Assembly: GCA_934869045.1 (NCBI GenBank) | Contig: CAKXAF010000136.1 | Span: 1 to 7,132 of the forward strand | Source: an uncultured Nitrososphaerota archaeon | GTDB lineage: Bacteria > Bacillota > Clostridia > Oscillospirales > Ruminococcaceae | DNA length: 7,132 nucleotides | Reading direction: 5' to 3' | In this document: positions 1 through 5,237 of the stretch, in pieces | Position numbering within the stretch: the stretch's first letter is position 1 | Layout of the letters: the number at the start of each line of letters is the position of its first letter | Position numbers and translations under genes: made by a program | The notes under the pieces: model-generated | Databases searched by the model: none | Told to the model about the DNA's origin: nothing | Seen by the model: the letters and a program-made list of their open reading frames with translations, nothing else

Positions 1-1
1 T

Positions 2-1285
2 GACGGACAGCGCCAGCAGCTCGGCGATGGGGAGGGAAAGCCAGACTCCGTCCAGCTTGAGAACTGCCGGCAGGATCAGGATAACGGCGGTCTGGAATAC
101 CAGTGTCCGCAAGAAAGAAATGGCGGCGGAGACCACACCGTTGTTTAGGGCCGTGAAGAAAGCAGAGCCGAAGGCGTTGAAACCGCTGATCAGAAAAGAA
201 AGGGCATAGAGCTGGAACCCCCGGCAGGTCATGGTGAGAAGTTTCGCATCATAGCCGACGAAGGCTTTGGTGAGGGGGAAGGAAAACAGCTCGGCCAGGA
301 GGGTCAGCGATACGCCGCAGACTCCGATGAGCGTCAAGCTTTTCCGGAACAGGTTTTTCAGTTCCCCGTGGTTTCCGGCGCCGTAATGGTAGCTGATAAT
401 GGGGGCGCTGCCGATAGAGTAGCCGATGAAAATAGCGGCAAAGATAAAGCAGACGTACATAATGGCTCCGTAGGCCGCGACGCCGTCTTCCCCGGCCAGC
501 TTGATGAGCTGGAAGTTATAGAGGATGTTCACGAGGGAAGCGGAGAGGTTCGTCAGCATTTCGGAGGAACCGTTGGTACAGGCCCGCAGAAGAACCCGGC
601 CTTCCCATTTGGCTTTGGTCAGCCGCAGGAGGCTGTCGTTCCTGCGGGAGAAGTAGATCAGAGGGACGACCCCTCCGACCATCTGGCCCATGACCGTAGC
701 GGCGGCGGCTCCGGCGACGCCCCACTGGAATACAGCAATAAAGAGAAAGTCAAAGATAAAATTTGTCAGCCCTGCTGCAATAGACAGCTTGAGGCTGAGT
801 CCAGGCTTTTCCGCCACGACAAAAAAGCTCTGAAAGACATTCTGAAGGATAAAGGCCGTCTGTGCGCCGATGAGGATCCGCCCGTACAGGACGCAGGAAT
901 CCACCATCTCGCTGGTTGCGCCCATGGCCAGGGAAATCGGGCGGATAAAGAGAACACCGGGGATGGAGATCAGGACACTGAACAGAATAGTGGCGTAAAT
1001 GAGCATGGAAAAATACTGGTTTGCCTTGTCTCTCCTGCCTTCGCCCAGGGTTTTGGCGATGATAGCGCTGCCGCCCGTGCCGATCATGAATCCCAATGTC
1101 CCCATGGCCATGAGGGCGGGGAAGATCAGGTTGACAGCCGCGAACTGAGTCTTGCCCACAAAGTTTGAGATGAACAGGCCGTCTACGATGCTGTAGACGG
1201 AGGTGCAGATCATCATGACCACGGAAGGCAGGACAAAGCGAAGAAGCCTGCGGCAGGAAAAGTGGTCGGACAGCTGAATTCTCAT
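2..1285 (-). CDS. MATE-family multidrug efflux transporter, 3' end cut by the window edge
   Basis: This is a polytopic membrane pump of the MATE family, which exports cationic drugs or metabolites in exchange for Na+ or H+. The reading frame is open for 428 codons from the ATG at 1285 to the left edge with no stop. Family members are usually about 440-460 residues, so little is missing. The N-terminus (MRIQLSDHF, then LLRFVLPSVVMM at 14-25) and the segment SIVDGLFISNFVGKTQFAAVNL (32-53) match the usual first-helix region of clostridial MATE proteins. Many hydrophobic segments follow, and the two-fold repeat is visible in the second half (GAGNHGEL near 302-309, the counterpart of GEGRRDKAN at 81-89). 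The start is fixed by GGAAGGAA at 1292-1299, six bases upstream. It lies 107 bases after the marR-type gene with no promoter seen between, so it is probably co-transcribed and repressed by that regulator. The exported substrate cannot be told. Confidence 0.93.
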   Translation of the reverse strand, partial: MRIQLSDHFSCRRLLRFVLPSVVMMICTSVYSIVDGLFISNFVGKTQFAAVNLIFPALMAMGTLGFMIGTGGSAIIAKTLGEGRRDKANQYFSMLIYATILFSVLISIPGVLFIRPISLAMGATSEMVDSCVLYGRILIGAQTAFILQNVFQSFFVVAEKPGLSLKLSIAAGLTNFIFDFLFIAVFQWGVAGAAAATVMGQMVGGVVPLIYFSRRNDSLLRLTKAKWEGRVLLRACTNGSSEMLTNLSASLVNILYNFQLIKLAGEDGVAAYGAIMYVCFIFAAIFIGYSIGSAPIISYHYGAGNHGELKNLFRKSLTLIGVCGVSLTLLAELFSFPLTKAFVGYDAKLLTMTCRGFQLYALSFLISGFNAFGSAFFTALNNGVVSAAISFLRTLVFQTAVILILPAVLKLDGVWLSLPIAELLALSV

Positions 1286-1392
1286 GTTGCGTTCCTTCCA
1301 GGAATTGTAGTAGGCCGCCCCGGCGGTATACAGAAAATACGCCTGGCTTCCGCAATGCGGCAGCCGGGCGCACCCGACATCTTACCTCGGCT

Positions 1393-1854
1393 TTATGGCT
1401 GCGGCCACAGGCCCTCCGATGGCAGCGAAAGCATCTGCCGGGTCTTTTTCCGCAGCAGCTGCAGATAGGTTTGGGTCAGCCGGATCAGTTCCTCGCGTTC
1501 TTCCGGAACCATAGCCGAGAAAGAGGCGTTTTCGGCTTCGATAACCGGAAAAACTTTTTCTTTTACCAGCTGCTCGCCAGCTGGCGTGAGGAAAAGGCGG
1601 CCGCCTTTTTCCAGACGGAGATAGCTCTCTTTCATTAAATTGCGAATAGAGGAGTGGACCGTCTGCTTGCTGATGGAGTAGGCTGTGCAAATATCCTTCT
1701 GCAGGCAGCCAGCCCCTATCTCACAGATGCCGTACAGCACGAGAAAGGCGCTGTCAGACAGGCCGATTTTGAGGGCGATTTCATGGTAAACCTCATCCAG
1801 CTCCCGCCAAAGACTGCTCCATTGTTTTAGGGTTGCGCTCTGAACTCCATCCAT
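1393..1854 (-). CDS. MarR-family transcriptional regulator, likely repressor of the adjacent MATE pump
   Basis: This 153-residue protein has the length and layout of MarR regulators, which are dimeric winged-helix repressors whose DNA binding is relieved by small ligands. An N-terminal helix (about 8-30) precedes the winged helix. The recognition helix region is SISKQTVHSSIRNLMKESYL (60-79) and the wing is LEKGGRLFLTPAGEQL (81-96); the closing LTPAGE segment is typical of the family. A long C-terminal helix pair (about 100-142) is the usual dimerisation part. The ATG at 1854 follows GTGAGGAAA with GAGG at 1862-1865, seven bases upstream. The gene is first in a two-gene unit with the MATE pump, and its own promoter carries two operator-like palindromes, so autoregulation is likely. 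The family call is firm; the ligand is unknown. Confidence 0.93.
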   Translation of the reverse strand: MDGVQSATLKQWSSLWRELDEVYHEIALKIGLSDSAFLVLYGICEIGAGCLQKDICTAYSISKQTVHSSIRNLMKESYLRLEKGGRLFLTPAGEQLVKEKVFPVIEAENASFSAMVPEEREELIRLTQTYLQLLRKKTRQMLSLPSEGLWPQP

Positions 1855-1868
1855 ATGGTTTCCTCACA

Positions 1869-1884
1869 AGTCTGATTTCGTACC
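1869..1884. promoter_or_regulatory. Downstream MarR operator, second copy of the 16-bp motif
   Basis: AGTCTGATTTCGTACC matches the upstream copy at 14 of 16 positions, in the same orientation. The start-to-start spacing is exactly 32 bp, close to three helical turns, so two dimers would lie on the same DNA face. It is centred about 12 bases after the predicted transcription start and just upstream of the ribosome binding site. Its own dyad symmetry is weaker than that of the first copy. Confidence 0.65.
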
Positions 1885-1895
1885 AAGCAAAATCT

Positions 1896-1924
1896 AGTAT
1901 AGTCCGATTTCGTACTTTTGTCAA
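1896..1924 (-). promoter_or_regulatory. Sigma-A type promoter of the marR-MATE unit
   Basis: Read on the minus strand, a perfect -35 box TTGACA (1919-1924) is followed by a 17-base spacer and a -10 box TATACT (1896-1901), one mismatch from TATAAT. Transcription should begin near 1888-1889, about 34 bases before the marR-type start codon. It lies just downstream of the terminator that ends the deoB operon, so the two units are separately transcribed. Confidence 0.88.
1901..1916. promoter_or_regulatory. Upstream MarR operator, 16-bp imperfect palindrome in the promoter spacer
   Basis: AGTCCGATTTCGTACT is a dyad with six of eight complementary pairs (AGTnCGAnnTCGnACT). It sits between the -35 and -10 boxes and touches the last base of the -10, so a bound repressor would block RNA polymerase. 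The same motif recurs 32 bp away. Its size and symmetry fit a MarR dimer site; that the neighbouring regulator binds it is inference. Confidence 0.72.
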
Positions 1925-1943
1925 GGCCTTTTTTGGAAAATGG

Positions 1944-1987
1944 CAAAAAGCGGAAGCGCCGACTCCTGAAAGCAGGGGAAGGCGCTT
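1944..1987 (-). terminator. Probable intrinsic terminator at the end of the deo operon
   Basis: On the minus strand AAGCGCC (1981-1987) pairs with GGCGCTT (1954-1960) as a seven-base stem. An inner CCTG/CAGG stem with a CTTT loop is separated from it by a small interior loop. After CCG comes a run of five T (1945-1949). It starts nine bases past the deoB stop. The short T-run and the three-base gap make it a moderate rather than ideal terminator. Confidence 0.65.
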
Positions 1988-1996
1988 GTTGGAGGA

Positions 1997-3157
1997 TCAT
2001 GCCTGATGGATCTCGTCCCAAAAGGAGACGCCGGGCAGGGAATTGGGCAGTGCAAAATAATCCAGAATGGTTTTGCCGGTATCGGCGAAGGTTTTGCGGG
2101 TGCCCAGCCTGACCCCTTTCCGCAGCGGAGCACCCCAGGCCAGCATGGGCGCGTATTCGCGGGAATGGTCGGTGCTGGGGGTGGAGGGGTCGCAGCCATG
2201 GTCAGCGGTGAGGATCAGCAGATCACTCTCGCGCAGCAGGGGCAGGAACTGTCCGAGCCAGCAGTCGAACCGGGAGATAGCGGCCGCATAGCCGTCGGTG
2301 TCGTTGCGGTGCCCGTACTTCATGTCGAAGTCCACTAGGTTCACAAAGCAGAGTCCTGAAAAGTCCTCCCGCGCCAGGGCGGCGGTCCTCTCCATGCCGT
2401 CCTCATTGCTCAGGGTGTGAAGATCCCGGCTGACAGAGCGCCCTGCGAAGATATCCCCGATCTTGCCGACGCCGATAGTGGCGAAGCCGCCCCGGCTGAG
2501 GACATCCAAAAAGGTTTCGCCGGGAGGCTCCAGGGAAAAATCACGCCGCCGGGGAGTGCGCTCATAGGAGGGTGCGTTCCCGCAGAAAGGCCGGGCAATG
2601 ACCCGCCCTACGCCCAGCATGCTGCGGGCGATGACGCAGTATTCATAGAGCTGTTCCACCGGCACAACGTCCTCATGGGCGGCGATCTGACAGACGCTGT
2701 CCGCTGAGGTATAGAGGATCAGGTCCCCTGTCCGGACGTGGCGCTCCCCGTAATCCCGGAGCACCTCCGTCCCAGAATAGGGACGGTTGCAGAGAATTCC
2801 CCGGCCGGTGCGGTGGGAAAATTCACGGCAGAAATCCTCCGGGAATCCCTGGGGATAGGTGGGGAGGGGCCTTTCCGACTGGATGCCGCCAATCTCCCAG
2901 TGGCCGGTGACGGTGTCTTTTCCGCAGGACGCCTCCTTCATCCGGGCAACGCAGCCGGAAAAGCGGTGGGGCTGGCTGGGAAGAGGTTCCACTCCGTCGA
3001 TGTGAAAGAGCCCCAGTTCCGCCAGGTGCGGCGCAGTGAATCGGGGGCTTTTCCGGATGGCGTCCAGGGTGTTGCTGCCGCTGTCTCCGTAAAGCCGCGC
3101 ATCGGGGAGTTCCCCGATGCCAAAGCTATCTAATACGATCAGAAACACCCGTTTCAT
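1997..3157 (-). CDS. deoB: Phosphopentomutase
   Basis: DeoB interconverts ribose-1-phosphate or deoxyribose-1-phosphate with the 5-phosphates, linking nucleoside phosphorolysis to pentose metabolism in the cytosol. The 386-residue product has the normal length for this alkaline-phosphatase-superfamily enzyme. Metal and catalytic residues align with the characterised Bacillus cereus enzyme: Asp10 in FLIVLDSFGIGELPDA, the phosphorylated Thr82 in GKDTVTGHWE, Asp278 and His283 in VDFDMKYGH, Asp319-His320 in LTADHG, and His331 in STDHSREY. The cap domain lies between about 95 and 215. The frame extends 16 codons further up, but the start at 3157 is preferred because AAAGGAG lies nine bases upstream and MKRVFLIVLDSFGIG is the standard N-terminus. 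The gene starts inside the end of the membrane-protein gene (32-base overlap) and is last in the operon. Confidence 0.97.
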   Translation of the reverse strand: MKRVFLIVLDSFGIGELPDARLYGDSGSNTLDAIRKSPRFTAPHLAELGLFHIDGVEPLPSQPHRFSGCVARMKEASCGKDTVTGHWEIGGIQSERPLPTYPQGFPEDFCREFSHRTGRGILCNRPYSGTEVLRDYGERHVRTGDLILYTSADSVCQIAAHEDVVPVEQLYEYCVIARSMLGVGRVIARPFCGNAPSYERTPRRRDFSLEPPGETFLDVLSRGGFATIGVGKIGDIFAGRSVSRDLHTLSNEDGMERTAALAREDFSGLCFVNLVDFDMKYGHRNDTDGYAAAISRFDCWLGQFLPLLRESDLLILTADHGCDPSTPSTDHSREYAPMLAWGAPLRKGVRLGTRKTFADTGKTILDYFALPNSLPGVSFWDEIHQA

Positions 3158-3800
3158 GGGAAGAAGCTCCTTTCTTTTGCTTGGAAGAACCGTCCGTGTC
3201 TCCAAGCAGCTTCATGACGGCGCACATGGCGGGGCCTGACAGGAATGCTGCAAGGATGGTTCCCAGACCAAGGGAGCCGCCCAAAAGCCCGCCGGTGGCC
3301 ACGCAAAGAACGTCAAACAGGATTTTGAAAGTACGGAGGGAAATGGGCGTCCGTTCGGAAAAGTGAAACATCAGCGCATCCACGGGCCCGCAGCCCAGAT
3401 CCGCATGGAGATAGAATGCCATTCCCAATCCGTATGCGGCTACGCCAGCTAGAGAACTGACTCCTTTTCCGGCCCAGCCGGACGGAGCATAGAAAAAAAA
3501 CTCGAGGAAGAGATTCAGAAGCGGGCCGATTCCCGCGACAACCGCAACCGTGCCGATGCCGATCCTTTTTCGATCGAAGAAGAAGAGAAAAACCAGGATC
3601 GCTGCACCCGCCAGTATCTCGGTAGTTCCCAGACGGATATGCAGCACTTCTGATATTCCGGTATAAAGAACGGAGAGCGGATCCATACCGATACCGGAAC
3701 AGAAGAAAAGGAATCCGGCAAGGGCCAGCAGGACGATGCCGCCGACTAAAAACAGATAGCGGATGATTCTTTGTTTTGTTAAAAAATTCTTATATTTCAT
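3126..3800 (-). CDS. YczE/YitT-like integral membrane protein
   Basis: This is a 224-residue multi-pass membrane protein resembling the YczE/YyaS/YitT group, whose biochemical role is not established. Hydrophobic segments lie near 14-34, 60-76, 80-103, 113-131, 158-174 and 177-199, and the C-terminal tail (about 200-224) is hydrophilic and charged. The two halves carry similar motifs, GMDPLSVL (38-45) and GCGPVDAL (136-143), the Gly-x-x-Pro repeat I recall for this family, consistent with an internal duplication. The chosen ATG (3800) overlaps the end of udp by 11 bases. An ATG eight codons earlier (3824) is also possible; neither has a convincing ribosome binding site, so translation probably depends on coupling to udp. 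Its place between udp and deoB makes a transport role for nucleosides, bases or pentoses plausible, but nothing in the sequence proves it. Confidence 0.82.
   Translation of the reverse strand: MKYKNFLTKQRIIRYLFLVGGIVLLALAGFLFFCSGIGMDPLSVLYTGISEVLHIRLGTTEILAGAAILVFLFFFDRKRIGIGTVAVVAGIGPLLNLFLEFFFYAPSGWAGKGVSSLAGVAAYGLGMAFYLHADLGCGPVDALMFHFSERTPISLRTFKILFDVLCVATGGLLGGSLGLGTILAAFLSGPAMCAVMKLLGDTDGSSKQKKGASSHETGVSDRIR
3166..3173 (-). promoter_or_regulatory. Ribosome binding site that fixes the deoB start
   Basis: AAAGGAGC on the minus strand lies nine bases before the ATG at 3157 and inside the coding end of the upstream membrane-protein gene. No comparable site precedes the in-frame ATG at 3205, so the longer reading of deoB is rejected. 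Confidence 0.8.
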
Positions 3801-4575
3801 ACTCTGTTGCTTTTTTCTCTGCATCGGTGTGGATCAGTAGCCGTACGGCTTCGGCTGCAGCTGCGATAGCCGGGGCCGTATCATGAAATTCCGAGTCCTG
3901 ATACCCCAGCCGTTTGCGTTCCATATTGGCGCAGACCAGCAGCACCGTCCCGGTGCGGACCCGTCGGGCGCTGCCCAGAATAAACAGCGCGGCGGATTCC
4001 ATCTCTGAGGCCAGGCACCCGCCCCGGATCCAGGTGTTCCATTTCCGCTGAAGCTCCTCCGCCACCGGCTGCAGCTCCGGCTCATGCTGGCCGTAAAAGG
4101 AATCCTTGCACTGCACCACGCCCACGTGGTAAGGCGTTCCGAGACTTTTTGCCGCCTGCTCCAGGGCGCACACCACCTGGTGATGGGCGACAGCGGGAAA
4201 CTCAATGGGGAGATACTCCCGGCTGGTCCCTTCTGCCCGGATCGCGCCGCTGGCAATGACAATGGAGCCGGGAAGAACCTGCTCGTTCATGCCGCCGCAG
4301 GTTCCTACCCGGATAAAGGTGTCCGCCCCTACTTTTACCAGCTCCTCCACCGCGATGGCCGTGGAGGGACCGCCGATCCCCGTGGAGGTGACGCTGACCT
4401 TTTCTCCCAGAAGCGTGCCTGTATAGGTCCGGTATTCCCGGTTACAGGCGACCAGGCGGGCATTATCCAGATAAGAGGCGATCTGCTCACAGCGGCCTGG
4501 ATCGCCTGGGAGCAGGACATAGCGCCCCACGTCGCCGGGCCGCAAATGAATGTGGTATTGAAGCTCGCTCAGCAT
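3790..4575 (-). CDS. udp: Uridine phosphorylase (nucleoside phosphorylase family)
   Basis: Uridine phosphorylase cleaves uridine with phosphate into uracil and ribose-1-phosphate in the cytosol. The 261-residue protein has the family's length and landmarks: the phosphate-binding GDPGR (24-28), STGIGGPSTAIAVEEL (64-79), nearly identical to the Escherichia coli enzyme, RVGTCGG (89-95), LPIEFPAVA (122-130), and the nucleoside-binding EMESA (191-195). The uracil-specificity loop reads DSFYGQHEPE (158-167), where the E. coli enzyme has FYPGQER; the Gln is kept, but the loop is one residue shorter and the uracil-contacting Arg is not present at that place. I recall this FYGQH form from clostridial homologues, so it may be a normal subfamily trait, but it leaves exact base preference open. 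The start at 4575 has AAAGGGGG seven bases upstream and overlaps the deoC stop by seven bases. The frame is open far upstream, but that is deoC in another frame. Confidence 0.92.
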   Translation of the reverse strand: MLSELQYHIHLRPGDVGRYVLLPGDPGRCEQIASYLDNARLVACNREYRTYTGTLLGEKVSVTSTGIGGPSTAIAVEELVKVGADTFIRVGTCGGMNEQVLPGSIVIASGAIRAEGTSREYLPIEFPAVAHHQVVCALEQAAKSLGTPYHVGVVQCKDSFYGQHEPELQPVAEELQRKWNTWIRGGCLASEMESAALFILGSARRVRTGTVLLVCANMERKRLGYQDSEFHDTAPAIAAAAEAVRLLIHTDAEKKATEYEI

Positions 4576-5237
4576 ATCACTGCCCCCTTTTCTTCCTCCT
4601 GGACCAGTCGGACAACCCGGCTGCTTCCCAGCCGGTCCGCTCCCAGTGCCAGGAAACGCTCTGCGTCTGCCAGAGAGTGGATTCCCCCGGCGGCCTTGAT
4701 ACGCAGCTCCGGGGCGCAGTGCTCCCGCATCAGGCGGATATCTTCCGGTGTGGCGCCGCCCTTGGAAAATCCGGTGGAGGTTTTGATAAAATCCGCGCCG
4801 GACTGGCTGACGATTTCGCAAAGGCGGAGCTTTTCCTCCTCCGTCAGCAGGCAGGTTTCGATGATGACTTTGAGGATGCGGGTCCCCGCCGCGGCTTTGA
4901 CTTGGCGGATCTCCTCCAGTACCTCCTTGAAGCGGCTGTCCTTGACCCATCCCAGGTTGATGACCATATCGATCTCATCGGCCCCGTTTTCCACGGCGTC
5001 CGCTGTCTCCATGACCTTGCAGGCGGTGGTACTGTAGCCGTTGGGAAAGCCGATGACCGTGCAGACTGTCAGCTTGGGATAAGCCTTGCGGATCTGCCGG
5101 ACATAGCTAGGGGGGACGCATACCGAAGCGGTGCGGTACGCCTCCGCCTCCCGACAGAGGGCGTCGATTTCCTCCCAGGAGGCCTGGGGAGCAAGCAGGG
5201 TGTGATCCACCCGGCTCAGAAGTTCGCTGCGGTTCAT
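4569..5237 (-). CDS. deoC: Deoxyribose-phosphate aldolase
   Basis: DeoC is a class I aldolase that cleaves 2-deoxyribose-5-phosphate to acetaldehyde and glyceraldehyde-3-phosphate, the last step of deoxynucleoside breakdown. The 222-residue product matches the usual length. Catalytic residues are all visible: Asp90 in DEIDMVINLG, the Schiff-base Lys152 in FIKTSTGF, and Lys181 in RIKAAGGI, corresponding to Asp102, Lys167 and Lys201 of the E. coli enzyme. The N-terminal VDHTLLAP (10-17) and VCTVIGFPNG (58-67) segments are also characteristic. The ATG at 5237 is chosen because AAAGGGGAG lies seven bases upstream and the product then begins in the standard way; the frame continues 23 codons further up, without family similarity. 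It overlaps the DUF4091 gene by four bases (ATGA) and udp by seven. Confidence 0.97.
   Translation of the reverse strand: MNRSELLSRVDHTLLAPQASWEEIDALCREAEAYRTASVCVPPSYVRQIRKAYPKLTVCTVIGFPNGYSTTACKVMETADAVENGADEIDMVINLGWVKDSRFKEVLEEIRQVKAAAGTRILKVIIETCLLTEEEKLRLCEIVSQSGADFIKTSTGFSKGGATPEDIRLMREHCAPELRIKAAGGIHSLADAERFLALGADRLGSSRVVRLVQEEEKGAVIC

Noticed and set aside
368..1168. Plus-strand open frame of 266 codons
   Set aside because: It lies wholly antisense to the MATE gene, has low-complexity Gly/Asp/Gln-rich translation with no recognisable domain, and is explained by GC-biased codons of the real gene.
750..1373. Minus-strand open frame of 207 codons overlapping the MATE gene
   Set aside because: It is a shifted frame of the MATE coding region; its translation is Arg/Pro/His-rich without membrane segments, whereas the other frame gives a clean MATE protein with a good ribosome binding site.
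1871..1915. Possible start of a CRISPR-like repeat pair (13 bases repeated at 32-bp spacing)
   Set aside because: There are only two copies, the repeat is short and palindromic, and the position on a promoter fits operators, not a CRISPR array.
3158..3205. N-terminal 16-codon extension of deoB from an ATG at 3205
   Set aside because: The extension lies inside the membrane-protein gene, has no ribosome binding site, and the family N-terminus begins at the ATG at 3157.
4576..4950. N-terminal extension of udp by 125 codons
   Set aside because: The added translation is a frame-shifted reading of deoC, low in complexity, and the family N-terminus begins at 4575 with its own ribosome binding site.
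4084..5037. Plus-strand open frame of 317 codons
   Set aside because: Antisense to udp and deoC, both of which carry intact catalytic motifs; the plus-strand translation shows no family features.
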